Shown: positions 38,901 to 53,800 of the stretch, in pieces
How the letters are laid out: every line of letters starts with the position of its first letter
How positions within the stretch are numbered: position 1 is the stretch's first letter
Assembly (NCBI GenBank): GCA_030674155.1
Contig: CM060334.1
Coordinates: 32,986,839 to 33,050,838, forward strand
From: Stramonita haemastoma
Taxonomy: Eukaryota; Mollusca; Gastropoda; Neogastropoda; Muricidae
Reading direction: 5' to 3'
Length of the DNA stretch: 64,000 nucleotides
Position numbers and translations under genes: made by a program
Notes under the pieces: model-generated
Told to the model about the DNA's origin: nothing
Seen by the model: only the letters and a program-made list of their open reading frames with translations
The model's database searches: none

Positions 38901-41900
38901 CCTCACCACATTTTAAAACTCATATTAACCCTAGTAGCGCTGTTCCCGGATTACTCCGGAGTGACGTAGTGCAGCATTTCTGGCGGCTCCCGGAATATTC
39001 CGCGATGACGTCGGTGATCGTAATTGAAGGCTTTCTTTCGCTTTCAAAGGTCATCCAATGAACGTGAAGGCCATTGTAGGGCCGCAGAAATGGGTGAAGG
39101 TCGTCCGCAGTCGCAAGCAACGAGGATTCTGATTGGTTTAGAGGTGTATTTTTTATTTTTTTGGACGAACGTTGATCGCCTGAAAACAAAATGGCGGCAA
39201 AGTGTTTGCGCTCGTATCACTCGAAGTATTTTTCGAGTTTTTTGACGATATTGACGGCGATGAGGAGTTTTAGAGGCTGGATTTGGTTGAATTAAACGAT
39301 AATAGAGACGATAAGGTAAGGATTGTGAAATATTTTTGAAAAACTTCGGAAAAATTGATCGCGATCGGACTGAATCGAGCGGCGCTAAGTTTTGTCCAAA
39401 GCACTTCATAGCTACCGGGCGATTTCGATGTCATACATTGTTTTACTTTATTTTAACGCAACACGGCTTCGAAATAACTGTTTTTAAGTCATTTCTATAT
39501 GCTGTCGAGTACTTTGCATCACACGAAATCAAGCGATTGTCGTATTTTCGTCATAGAACGCCGCCAGTTCGCACGAAATAAGTGTTCACCGCCATGACGA
39601 TCGCGTCGATCATTTCCCTGGACTTTTCCGAGTATTTGACAACCGATAAAGCCACGGAAGCTCTTTATTTTTTCAAAACTTATGTCAAGAGACAGTATTT
39701 ATCGAATCATGACATTTTTGCACCGCAACAACATTGCATATCGTGTTAAAATCAATCTGGGTCACCGACATCGCAACAGTGATTGGTAGTGCACGCGCAG
39801 TTTTTAAACTTTATTTATTTTTTACATTATCATAAACACTACATGCTGCTATAAAATTTCACTCTTTTAAAAGCTTGTTATCTAAGCTTTCCAGTGATTT
39901 ACAACTTTACACACTTAGTTTAGTTTTACATATCAATATCAGGAGTTGTTTGACCCCACCCTACTGCAAATCAACAATGGCTGCTGTTAATTCAGCCAGC
40001 AGCACCTAGTACCGCTGCCGTTATTACAGCGCTACTAGGGTTAAAAGTGTGCAACTTTATACAGTTAAAACGGGGTATAAAACCAACTCGACTGTCCTTA
40101 CTTATATCGATGCCATGGTCAACCATAAGGGTCAGCCCAGGACAGCCACCACGTCGTGGGAAAACCCAAATCGATTACACATAAAATGAGATAAAACCCA
40201 AACCTGATTCCTTAAAACAACCTTGTCCTTAGAGACCAACTATACCACTTTCACTCATATCATTCAGACAGAAAAAGCCCGATTCTCTCAGGATGCTTGA
40301 TGGTTACCAGCACCCAACACCGCCCAGTGGCCAACATTTCAGTGGTGCATGCAGCACACTTTACCATCCTAGTTTCATAGTCATCGTTTCCTTACATTTT
40401 CTGATGTTTTTGGAGGACAGCATGTTGCCCCAACATGACACACTCCTCCCCCCCCCCCCCCCCACTTAATTGTGCAAGGTTTTGCCTGTGAAATGAGTTT
40501 TCTGTAGAATTTTTCCAGGGGCAACTGTACGGCAACTATGTATCATGGCAATGGCAGGTTTCAGACTTTAGATTAACCATTTCTGTTGAAAGAGTTTTTC
40601 CCCCCTTAATATTAAGTGATAAGTATTAAAAAAAAAAATCAGCTGTGTAGTTCAACTTCTCAATTTCAGTTTTTTCTCAAAAAGGACATCGAACAAAAGA
40701 AGTCAAGAGATTTTTAACAACATATTTTGACTTGAAAACCGATTTTGGAGGCTGAAGAAACTTAGTTGTGCATAAAAAATCAACCTTTTTGTTTGGTAGA
40801 TAAAAATGATACTTGCTTTATAACTTCACAAAATTCATTCTCAGACATAATAGTGTGCGTCTTAGAGGTTAAAACTTGAAAAGAAATTTTAAAGTGAGAC
40901 AGGTCACAAGTCAATCGTGACCTGTTATGAGGTATGACAGAGTTATGAACAATGACCTCAGCTCCCTGACTATGATTTTGTTCCCTCCTGTTCCAGTTAT
41001 TACAAGTGGAAAACTCATGTTTTCCATGTAGTGATGCCTTTGGATCATGTTGGTGTTACTGGGTGTGGCAGCTAACATGGAACTAGGTGATGCTGACAGG
41101 TGAGATAGGTGAGGAAGTGGGTGTGCATGTGTTGCAGAGTTACTTCCTTTGGCATCATCTTTCAGAATTGAACTTACTTAAGTCTATAACGCCAGCACAG
41201 GATTAATGATGAATAAATATAAATCAAGATAATGACTGAATGTCAGCAACAGCAATTGTCAGATTCTTGGACTCGGAGAATTATACCAATTTTCAAGACA
41301 ATGATGACTAAATATAAATCAAGATACTGACTGAATGTTGTCAGCAACAGCAATTTTCAGATTCCATGAGAATTATACCAATTTTCAAGACACAAGCGAT
41401 AGACAAAGGGCCCAAGCACTGTGTAAACAACGCCTGCAGAGACGTGACCCCCCCTGACGGACCGACCTTGCCGGCGATGGTGACTGCGTTGTGCTGGTGC
41501 TGCAGCTGCTCCTTGTCGGCGCACACCTTGCGGTACTTCTCCTGCATCTTCTCCAGCTCCTGCACCAGCTTCTTCAGGTCCTCGTGCAGGGCGTTGCCGT
41601 CAGACAGCAGGAACTCGTTCTCCTTCACCACCTGGGTACGTACACACACACACACACCCCCACCATGTTTTTTGGCAATGTCGGTTACATTTCTGCTGCT
41701 GCTACAAATGCTGCACTCTCATACTGTGACATGGTGACCATTCCAAAAATTGCTTAAATTTTTAAAAAATAAATTTTAAAATTTTATTTCAAAGATTAAT
41801 GGAATAAGCGCTCATGTGCTTTTTTTTTTTTTTTTTTTTTAACATCCTGCCCCAGTGTGCATGCAGTTTTTGTAAATTTTGTCATGAATCCGTTCCCACT

Positions 41901-44900
41901 GGCACAAAATGGCATACTCTTTCGAAAAGTGGAGCCAGTTTTAAAACAAGAGCAGGATGTTCTGTGTTTGTCTGCACATGGGGCCTTGGTTTATAGCCTC
42001 ATCCCTTTGAAGGTAAGTATGCATGAGAAAATGAGTGTTTACAAATTTTCTTTCTACATGACACCTTTTTTCTGTTTCATGGCAATAACAGATCATTATG
42101 CATTAACTCATTTGAGCTGTGTTGCAGTTATAAATATGACACTTGCTACACCTCAAAACGCTGAGTTGTAGCTATTAATAAGAGTTGAATAATATAAAAA
42201 AAAAAGCCCCCAAAACATTTAAAGTGTGTTCAAACCAAGGGAAATTGCTTGTGTTGCTAGCTGAATTAGTCTCCTTTCAAATGAGCTCCTTCCCTTTAAC
42301 TGTCAGTTGCTTTGCATGTACATGCTTTTCGACTTTGTCTTACATCACCCTGACATGACGATTTTTAAAACAACTCCAATGAGTAAAAGCAATGATAAAT
42401 TTTTCTTCAGTGCCTCATAAAACCTTTTTTTCCCCATTTTCAGCTCTCTCTCATTCTGAGTCAAAGACAAATACACTTGTTTGCTGTACTTATGCAGTGA
42501 TGTACCTTCAGTCTGAACAAAGTTAACCGCTCCCACAGTTTTCTCATAAAGCTAGCTCTCCCTCTCTCTCTCCCCCCCCCCTCTCTCTGTGTTATATAAT
42601 TCTTTATAATTGTTTGCCAGTGGGTTTGTTATTGTTGGGGTTTTTTTGTTTGTTTGTTTTTCTTTTCTTTTTTTTATGAGGACCTGGTGTAAAGAAGCCT
42701 CTGGCTTATCTTTTCTCAATAAAACATTTGAGTTCAAGTTCGAGTTCTCTCTCTCTCCCCCCCATCTCCCTCTCTCTCCCCCCCCCTCTCTCTCTCCCTC
42801 CCCCCCTCCCTCTCTCTCCCTCCTTCAGCCAGCACACTGACCTCCTCCTTCTCTCTGAGCACCACCTCCAGCTGGTCGTGCATTTTGTCTTTCTCGGCCT
42901 GCAGCTGGTCGTAGTCCGTCTGCAGGTTGTCCCCGGCCTTCAGGATGGCGTCAAACGTCGACCTCAGCTTGCTCAGCTCCTCCGTCAGCAGCCCACACTG
43001 CAGCTTCAGCTGTTCGTTCTGGGCCTGCACCAGTCAAGTCATGCAATACACATGATGAGGAGGATATTTCCCCAAGTTGGAATGCAGCTAGTTACTTTCA
43101 TGGTGGGAAAAAGCCAGCCACATATTCAATATCAAATTTTTAACAGTGATCATGGATAAAAGTACCAACAGTTAACATTACAAATATCAACAGTATTGTT
43201 TTAAAACATCTCCAGACACAACTCTCCACATTCTATATAAGGACACACTGCACCAAAACTGTCTCCCCCCACCCCCCCTGTCTACCTCCTGTTCCTCTCT
43301 CCCACTCTCTCCCCCCCCCCCCCAGGTAGGGAGGATGGATAGCCTAGTGGTCAGAACATTGCACTGGCAATTTGACGACCTGGGTTTGATTCCGGTCGAG
43401 AAGATTTTTCTCCTGGAGTTAACATCAGTGCTGACTCCACTCCCCCCCAAAAAGTCCTTCGGATGAGACTATAAACCGAGGCCCTGTGTGCAAACGCACA
43501 CAGAACATCTTGCGCACACGTTCAATCCTGTTCCGCTTTTCGTAAGAGTAGGCCACCGTGTGCCGGTGGGAACAGATGACAATATTTACAAAACTGCATA
43601 CACACGGTGACTGGATGAAAAAAAAAAGCACAAGAGTGCTTATCCCATTATCCTCGATATAAAAGAACAATAAATAAAATAAATAAATAAATAAAAAAAC
43701 CAGACTGGGTTACCTGCAGGAACTCCTCCTTGGTGAGGTCCTGGCCCTCCACGAAGCCCTCCTCGTCAAACTTCACCTCCTCCATCACCTTGGCCGAGTT
43801 CATCACCGCCACCTTGTCTGAGGGCAGGGTGGCCTTCTCCTTCTCCAGGGCCTTCACCTGCTCCTGCAGCGTGGCTCTGTCCTCCTCCAGGGCCTGCAGC
43901 GAGCTGCGCAGCGAATCCACCTCCCTCTGCAGCTGCCCATTGCTCAGCACCAGCTGCTCCTGCCCCAACGCTCCCGTCAGCTCTTGGGACGTGGCCGACC
44001 CTTCAACTGCAGACACAGACAGACACAGGCGTACAGAGTGGAAATTTTAAACTGATGCTCCACGTCATACATCTTTTTTTTTCTTCTTTGTTGAACACAC
44101 TTTGTTGTTGTTGTTGTTGTTGAATACTCGGACAGCAATTATTGTTGTCTATCCTATGAGCGAATATGCGCTGCACTGCTTGTTTAATTAAGCGCCTGAC
44201 AAGTCAGGCCGAGCGCATCCAACTTTGGTATGGGACAGAATGATAACAATTCTCTCCCCCCCCCCCCCTTCCCCCTCTCCAAGCAACAGCATTTGCTCAC
44301 ACTTAAGGTTAACATTTCATTAAAAACCAAAGAAACAACAAGCAAACAAATCCCAGAGTTAGGTGTGTCAAAGATATCACTAAGAAGTACATAATTGTTT
44401 TGTTTTTCCAAAGATATATCATAATGACATCAAAATAAGAAGCAAAACTCAGTGGAGTCTCTCCTCACCCTGAGAATCTCTGCTTTGAGTTCCTGCCTCT
44501 CTGCTTCCAGGGCAGCCACCTGCTGTTTGCCGTCAGTGGAGTCAGCGGCCGACTGTCCTGAGGCCTGTGCTGCGTTTTCTTGGAATCCATTGTGTAGACC
44601 CTGCCATGAACACAGCACAATACAGCCATTGTCCACACTTACAGCAACAATGCAGACATTCTCCACACACACACCAACAAATAGGACTGGACTGGATAGC
44701 CTGTACAGCATTGCCTTGTGATCTCAAGGCCTGTGTTCGAACCACCACCAAGACACCCATCCAAGAGGATTTTCACCCCAGACTCCACACCTCCAAAGTT
44801 CTTCAGATGAGACTATAAACTGAAGGTCCCATGCGCAAATGCAACAGAACATCTTGCACACATTAAAACCTGCTCTGCCATGTGGAAGAGTAGCCCATTA

Positions 44901-47900
44901 TTTACTGGAGGGAATGGATGACAAAATTTTACAAAACTGTATGCACATGCAGACTGGATGTAAAAAAGCACAAGAAAGCTTACCCATTATCCTAAAATAA
45001 AAAAATAAAAGACAAAAAATACCAACATTTTTTTATACACTGCAGCAATCATGTTTTCCAACTTCTATCACAAGAACAGCTGACCGAGAACGAGCTTACT
45101 ACTGTGCCTGTAAGGAGAAAGAAGAGGGGGAATCAGGTACAGAGAAAGTGACACAGCTTGCCACTTCCAGACCACAACACTCTTCCTAGTGAAAGACTAT
45201 GCTTATGCTTCATATTCTCGTTTTGCAAAACCTACTTACTATCAATTAATTTGAAATCAAGAAATAGAGAAATCTGTTGTGATTGTATAAGTTGTATGCA
45301 ATACTCTCAAGACAGTGTATATTCTTTTTCTCATGATGGACATTTTGTTGCCATGAATTCAAAGTCTTCTTTTGGACCATTACAATACACAGATTGCATT
45401 GTTCAAGGGGATTTTTTTCCATGGAGTAAACATCAATACCGGATCCGATCCCAGAAAATTCCTTTGGTTGAGATTACAAACCAAGGTTCTGTGCGTGAAT
45501 GTATTAAGACCATTAACCTGTTCTGCCTTTTGGAGGAGTAGGCCATCAAAGCTGGTGGGCATGGAAGAAAATGTAAAAAATAGCATGCACACAGGGATTA
45601 GATGTAAAAAAAATAAAAATTTTTAAGCAAACAAAAGCAAGCGAGTGCTTATTAATTATTCTCAAAATAATATAACAAATAAAATAGATAAACAGTGGAT
45701 ACTGTCAAACTGTCCACACAGCAGCTGTCATTAGCCTACTCTTGCACCAGTTGTTTTTTTTCCCACATGCATGTTCAAGACATTCTGTATGCATTTGCAC
45801 ATGTATTTAAAATCGACAGTCTCATGTACAGAATGTAAATTGGGACTGGATCAGGAAGCAAGCACTCCAGAGTCTGGGGGACACTACCACCTTCACAAGA
45901 CAGTTCAATGACGCTTTCCATCTGGATTGTGGATTTTTATTACATCTAATCCCTGTGTGCATGCTGTTTTTTTTACATTTTCTTCCATTAATCATTTCAA
46001 TCTCTGCCCTTGGTGAATATTTCATTACATTTATCAACCAAAGTCAAAACAAGCAAAGTGCAATAAAAGATTAAGAGTTGATGATATTAAAATAAAAAAA
46101 CAAAAACAAAAACAAAAAAAAACAACAACTCCCTGTTAACATTTTTTTTTTTCAAGAAACAATGAATAGTCTTCAGAAAAAAAGGTAAAGAAGCCCTCAA
46201 TGTGTAATAATTTCAATACCAAGTTTTCAAATCTGAACTAACAAAAAACAAGAGACAAAATCAATCAAACAACCAAATGTTAAGAACAAAAGCAAATGCA
46301 CTGGTAAAGCAGAAGAAGAAGAAAGACCACAAAATCATTGGGAAATTACTGTATTCTATGACAATAATGATAATAAAAAATTAAAATATTAATTATGATG
46401 ATAAAAATGAAAATGATAAACTTCACACAATGTCAAACATGGATTTCATTCACAACTGTAACTGCCATCAGCACAAAACTACCAACAAAATACGAATTAA
46501 ATTTAACATCACAATTCTTTTTTCAACTTGAACAAAAACAACAAACAACTTTCAGCTAGGAAAGGCCACTCGGTATCAGCATTTTAACACTGTAGGACCA
46601 AACAGCTGACATGCATAATCACTGTACAGCACAAGACGATTCATGCAGATCCTTCTGGGTTTTTTTTTTAAAGAAAAAAAACCCAACGAGCAACTACTTC
46701 AAATGACTTGACACACATATTCAAAGTTAGCAGAGAAAACAATGCCCTTGTAGTAATGATTTTCAACCACCCTTTACAAGAAAGAAATGGACCCTACAAA
46801 GTATAAACTCAGTTTTAAAAGCAATTTTCCCCCTGAATGGTGAACAGATATTCTCATTAATAAAAAAAATCACTTGCAACCCCCCCACCCCCCCCCCAAT
46901 CCCACACACCTCTCACCCCTCCCTCACACACACACGCCCCCCAGAAGAAAAAGAAAAAGACAAAAAGCAACTTCCTTTCCTACTTATACTTCATATTTTG
47001 ATTTTAATACTAGAAGCTTGGCGCTATCAATTTCTTCAGAAAGAAAGATAAAATCAACGCTTTTGTAATGGATGCCATTCATTACTAAACATTACAAAAA
47101 AAAAGATTAACCCTTATCTATTATTTGTTTAATTCTGCACATGTACATGACAATAATTATTTGCATGCAAAACATCTGTCCATGAACATGAATGCAGTCA
47201 CAGAATCATCACAAAAAATGAAACATAAAAATCCTGGAAGGAACGCACACACGTACGCAAGCACCCACACACACACAGAAGACCTATGGCAAAGAGAAAA
47301 GCCACCTTCATCTGTAAATAATACTTGAAAGAATGAAAAGTATTGTTCCACAGACTGCATTTCAATTCATGAGGATGGGAGGAGGGCAGAGCATAGCTGT
47401 GGTAATGTCATTTTCATGATTCAGGGATGTTTCAATACCAGGCTGCAAAACTACATTAAAAAAAAAATCCTCAAGTTAGATTGAATAATTTTATTATCTG
47501 CTATAACATGGAAACTCTATAATGGCGTCAAAAAAAAGGGCACACATTCACAAGCATTTTCATGCACTTCATCAGCAAATGGGAGTAAGTAATCATGCCA
47601 CGTTTTCACACAACAGCATTCCCTATTGACTGCACAGTCATGATGAAGGGGAGAAGACTGGGATGGTCATGCTAAATAAGATAGAACAGACCTTTCCAGT
47701 GAAGGCTACTTCACTTTCTCAATGCAACTTTCCAAAAATTACTTTCAACAGTCGACTTGGTCTGTTGAACCCTCTATGGGAAAACAGTACTGTGATTTAC
47801 ATGGGTAATGATGTGAACATGCCTTTTGCTGCTATCATATTTTGCTCAGGCACATGCTGGGTGAAACAGAGCGCTGAATCATGACGAACAGCAATTGTCA

Positions 47901-50475
47901 ACTGAGCATTGCTGGCGACGGTTTCTATGATGAATGCTGTTCATCAACAGTGCAGTAAAGAGGTTAAAGAACCCTCAAATGCACCTGGAATTTAAGTAAA
48001 AAATGGCTAAATCATTGATTTGGGTTAAAGTATTACACTTAGCATTTTCAACATTATACCAGTTTCTGAAATATTGGTCCTGGTCCTGATATTTTCTGGC
48101 TGAAAAAGGACACTACAGAGTTAACAGCCAATGAGAAAAACGGCAATTGTTGGAAAGTATTTTTTTAGAAAGACGGCAAGACTGTTTGATAGTGGGGGGG
48201 GGGGGGGGGGGTTGTTGTTTTTTTAGGTGTTTTTTTTAGGAAAGACCTTTCTTATCTTAAGTGTGTCATACAGTGAATATGAACATGTTTACACACCCAT
48301 TCCTCCCCATCCACACGTTTCTGTTGGGATGCTTCACATACTTTTCATTCAATTAGGTTTCCTCTAAAGCAAACTCTCTCTGACACAATTTACTGATAAA
48401 AACCATTCCACTTATTAAAAAACAAAACAAACAAAAAAACCTATAAAAAAAAGAAAAAGAAAAAAAAAAAAAGGAAAATGCGAAACATGATGGTTTAAAA
48501 ACCTCTCACAATTGACATGCAAACAGGCAAAACATGTTTGCTAGGATATCTACAACGCACAACATGCTCAAGTCATCATCCCATAGCTCTGGCTCCATAC
48601 AATACCCACCAACTGTTTCTGCATCTACTGTAAGCTTTTCCCTGGAAATGTACACGTGACATTTCATTAATTCAAAGAACAAAGAGTCATGCGGGAAATG
48701 AAAGTGACAAAATTCGTTCAACAAATAAAGGGGAAAAAATAAAGACATTTTGTAGAAAATCAGTCACTTGTTTTGTTTTCAATGGTATATGGAAATCTTA
48801 TCTTCATAAGTCCCTTATTTTATATCTGAAAAAAAAACCCAACAACAAACACAACAGTTTCTGTGATCAAATTTTGTTTTTCAGATAGGGATCTGCTGAT
48901 CAAGTTTAAATGCTAAATCAGTCATAGAACTTTTCTAACACTAACCATCAATTTCACCATCAAGGATCAGAATACTAAAAAAAATTCAGTCAATAGTATG
49001 AGTTCTATTTTGTGCAATCTGACCACTTAGACAAGTACGAGTCACAAAAAACAGAACACAGAGAGACAATAGTTATATTAAAGTAAAGGAAAAAAGTCAC
49101 CAGCCCCTTACCTAGAAATCCCAAACTACAGACCTAATTCTTGAAGACAATCAATAGCAATTTTTCTAACAAGTGAGAGGAGAACTAAAGAGTTGGGATG
49201 AACTGTAACATTACATGAACAAACATTTGCTTATATTTTATCGAAATCATATTCCACAACTGTATGTGCATTTTTGTTATTTCTTTCTTTCTTTCCACAC
49301 TGGAACACTATAGCCCAATTTTAATTCTGACAGCTTTCTATAAATTTAGGAACATAATTCTTCACGATGAGTCTCCATTACAGTCAGCATACATGGTGGT
49401 AGGGCTATAATTCACTCCCAAACTTGGAATCATAGCTCTGCAGTGATCACTTCTGAATCATCCCAAGGTGACAGATGAACAAAATGCAGATTGAAAGAAG
49501 ATGTATTCTGAACAAGGGATGATAAATGAGATGCATAGTTCATGTGATTTTCTTCATTTTCATCAAACGTTCAGACAGCAACTATTATCTGTTATATGAG
49601 CGAAAATGCGTCATGCTGCTGTTAAGCGCCTGGCAAGTCAGGCCCAGCGCATCTGACTTTGGAATAAGAGAGAATTGTTTTCTCTAAGTCTTTCTGAAAA
49701 AAAGGCAGGGGAATGAATCAAGAAGGCAGAAATAGAGAACAAGGGGGAGGTGACAGGAAGAAAAGGAACAAGGCAGAAACAAAGAGTGACAAAAAAGAGG
49801 AAATTTCTTGCACAGAATTTCCAGAGGGTGGGAATGCTATTTATACTGACAGGCCCCCGGCATTCCCACTGGGGAGTTCATGTGTTCAGTTGCTGCTCCC
49901 TCGTACATCAATTCTCCAGACTGGTTATGTTTTAGGTAGTTTGTAATTCTTACCAAAAAAAAAGTTATGCAGTGAACACAACAAGAGTTGGATAATTATC
50001 AGCCCTAACGATATGACCATCACAGTCAACCTGGCTGATTAAACAAAAAACATACCAAAAAAAAAGAAAAAAGAGCAAGAGAGGAGAGAGAAAACACAAC
50101 ACAGATGGGAGGTTTCTGACCCGACCCATAACACAAGTAGTAAATCAAGGTACTTCTGATTACACTACCCCAAGCCCCGTTGCAGCCCCGTAACCACGGT
50201 ACACATCAAGCAGTATAGTTTACTCTACTCCTGCAAATCCCTTGCTGCTGCTGTCATCTAAGGCTTCCACTGACCTGAGCGTTGTTGCGTAGCTGGTCGT
50301 TCTCCTGCCGCAGGGTCAGGATCTGACTCCTCAACAGGGCCACCATCTGCTTGTCGCTCATGTCTTGCCCGCCTTTCCTCCTTTTCCCTGAAAATCAAAC
50401 CACCATACATCAAGGGTCAGTCAGCTTCCGACTCCAGAGGGTAATTATTTTGAGCATAGCAAAAAGAAAGTCTGA

Positions 50476-50507
<32 letters not shown>

Positions 50508-50700
50508 AGGTTTATAGACAGGAAGAGAATGGCTGAGGGGAAAAAAAAGAAAGAGAAACAAAAAAAGAAAAAAAAGACAACGAAAGAAACCCCCCAAAAA
50601 AAGATTTTAAAAAAAGAGAAAGAAAAATAGACCAAAAAGAAAAAAAAGGACCAAAAAAAAAAAAGACCAAAAAGAAGAAAAAAAAAGGAAAAAAAAAAAA

Positions 50701-50751
<51 letters not shown>

Positions 50752-50814
50752 GACAGAGACAGAGACAGAGACAGAGAGAGACAGACAGAGAGAGAGACAG
50801 ACAGAGAGAGAGAC

Positions 50815-50875
<61 letters not shown>

Positions 50876-53800
50876 GACAGAGAGAGAGACAGAGAGAGAG
50901 AGAGGGGGGAGGGGTACAGGGACACAACACCCACATGCATACACACAGAATCAAACCTCACCCTTCTCAAAATCACACAAGAAACTACAATACTGATCTT
51001 AAAGAGTTAAAATTCTGCACACTTACGTTGATGCATGGCTGTACAACTACAATCTGGAAATCAATGTCATAGTCTACTTCATTACAAAATAACATTCTTC
51101 CTATTCCTGTGCACAACTTCAAAACAGAAAGTAAAAAGGCAGGCACATAACTTCTCCTTAAAGCCATTGATCAATGAAACAACAATGTTGAAACCTCCAT
51201 AATTTTCATTCAAACTCATATGCAAAGTAACTCATTTACCAGCAGGGTTTTTTTCATCCACTTTTCCATTTACTTTTTCTCCCCTTCCTTGGCTACAGCT
51301 CCGAGATTTACAAATGGTGAGACTTTATATAGGTAGCCACATTCCAACTTTAGGGATGATGTCTAAATACACCACCAGTGTGCATGCCAATTTGTAATAT
51401 TTTTCATCCATTCCCGGCACACAATGGCCTGCTCTTCTGAAAGGCTGAAAGGGTTTTCATGTGCACACAAGATGTTTTATGTGTGTTCGCACATAGAATC
51501 TCGGATTAAAGTCTCATCCAAAAGACTTTAAGGGGAAAGAGGTTGGCACCGATGTTAACTCCACAGGGCAAACCCCTTGAACAGACACCTTGGTGGAGGC
51601 TAAAACCCCAGCCATTGGACTGTGAGTGCAAAACTAACCAATAGGCTATCTCATCCCGCACCTGCAGTTTAATTAAAATTTCTACTTCTTTCCTGCTCCT
51701 CCTTCCTTCTTTCATTTTCATTCCCCTTTCCTTCTCTGCCCTGTGTCTTTTCCTCTCTAAAGATAAATCCATAGTGAAAGTGTATACTCACCATCAGCAT
51801 CTCCTGCCTCATCTTCATCACTATCCTGCCAACCATCAACGTCAGCAGTTGCCTGAAATCCATCATCCACAACATTAACACTGTTCTATCAACATGCATT
51901 CAATTTTATGCCAACGACATCAAATTCTACAGACCAGGTATTCTTACATACAATTTACATACTAAAATGAAAAGAAAAAAACTACCACCTGTAAAAACCA
52001 GTTTGTCATCAGTCAATGTGCAGTGTCACACAATAACATAACACACAGTGTGGAAAAGGCTACAAGCAAGCCGACAGTTATGCAAGAGGTTATTAGCAGC
52101 AGGCAGGCACTGATCACAAAAACTACCTCGATAAGAAAACTTTACAACTTTTTGAATCTCTGGCAGAGTAAGTCACTTACACACACTAGTAGCTTTAGTG
52201 CAAGGTCTGTTCAGCTAGTTTTCAAACTGAGGTGTATGAAAATTTACCACACAATTGACAAAATCCCTTGTTTGTTTTTAAGTTGTCCCTAAAGTAGCCT
52301 AGTCCTGTTCTTAATTCTAACAGCCTGTATCCTTTCTTTTTCTTTTATTTTGTAAACTTTGTGGTTCGTAATAGATATATATTTCAAATAGTACATGCTT
52401 TTCATTTAAGAAAATCGAAAAAAACCTTTGAAAAATAACATGCAATCAGACATTAGCAAATTTATCGATTAGCCCCCCCAACTTAAAAAAGACCCCAAAC
52501 AAAAACAATAACCTAACAACTAATAACCAAGAGAAAGTTTTCAATGTTTTCTCTCAGGTTCTCAACCAATTTCCAATAACAAATTTTTGTTTGTAAATCT
52601 AGTTTAGACAGTAATGAACTCTGTCCAAGTAAAGTAAGCTAAATCCTTGACCAAGTGTATATTCGCATCACAAAGCACCACAACCACAGTGTGTCTCTCT
52701 GATTTGTGCTGCATGTATCAAAATCATAGACCACTTGGGACACAAACATATCAATGGCTTGTGTGTTACATTGGATGTGCTGTGTTAAACACACACTACA
52801 AAAAGCTTACAGTAGATTCAAGCAAATGGAAACAAGAGGGGAAACAAAGGACAGCTGGAGTTGAGGGTACAGAAAGGAAAACACAGTAACACTAACACTC
52901 AACACAGCAAATGCGGCATCATAGTGTGTATGGAATTCTCCATAAATGCAATGTTACATATTCTAAGCCACAGGAAGAGATGAAGACCTCAGTTTTGCTT
53001 AAAACTTAGGAAGCTAATTTTCCTCCTTTTTAAAGCATATTTCTACATCTTTATGCTGGAACACTTCATAATCATTAAACCCCTTCCTCTGCAATCAAAA
53101 TAAAAAACACCTAAGACAGATAATAAAAAAGTCTACTTCTGCAATTATGTGAGCGTGAAAAAGGTACACTAAATACAAACACATGATACGCGCGATGACA
53201 TACATGAATGGAGATGTAGATAATATTCACAATGTGGAATCCATACCAAAACAAAATCTGCGAACATACAACTCAAAACGTTGCTCCAGTAAAAGAACGC
53301 TATACCACACAGAACTGTGTACCCTTAATCGAGGGGAACAAATAGAGGAGAAAACCCCAATCACCTCGGCTGACCCTGAGTCAACTTCAGAGGTTCGAAG
53401 GCCAAACACTTCTGCAAAGGTCCTTGCTGTGCTCCATTCTCCTCCTCCAACATGCTCTTCAGGTGCGGATCTGTTGGGACAGCTACAACCATCAACCCAT
53501 AGCTTATGCCCAACAGCACTGGCTAACAATCATTTCCCCTTGGGGCTGGCTAGTCCCTACTTCGTCTTTTTGTTGTCATACTGAGCAATGATTGATATAA
53601 TAATATACATAGATAATTTCTTTTGTTTCTCAGCAGAACTCTTGTAAGGTTCACCAATGGCGAAATTTTGTGTATGTGACCATTACCCATCGATATGGTA
53701 GTTGCATTCCAACTTCAGGGATGATGCTAAACACAATACCATGTGCATTGCGTTAATAAAAAGTTGTCAACTGTTTCCTACCAGCATCAACTTGTCTACT

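Larger units (their letters stand above)
44601..50274 (-). other. Long intron of the coiled-coil gene
   Basis: 5.7 kb, AT-rich. Contains SINEs (44693-45020 and 45400-45680, plus strand), decayed SINE pieces (45720-45990), an R4 copy (49552-49882), a poly-C tract (46880-46898) and a poly-G tract (48187-48211). No exon recognised. Confidence 0.6.

Noticed and set aside
43325..43400. tRNA gene
   Set aside because: Box A and B are present but no cloverleaf with acceptor stem, and the segment is the head of a repeated SINE.
43981..44006. Alternative acceptor CAAGAG|CTGACG to repair the phase of the 43714 exon
   Set aside because: It gives the right phase but has no pyrimidine tract; the TCTGTGTCTGCAG site is far better, so the conflict is reported instead.
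50417..50976. Ser/Leu/Phe-rich minus-strand frames of 115-175 codons
   Set aside because: Translations of GA and purine-rich microsatellites; all frames stay open for the same reason.
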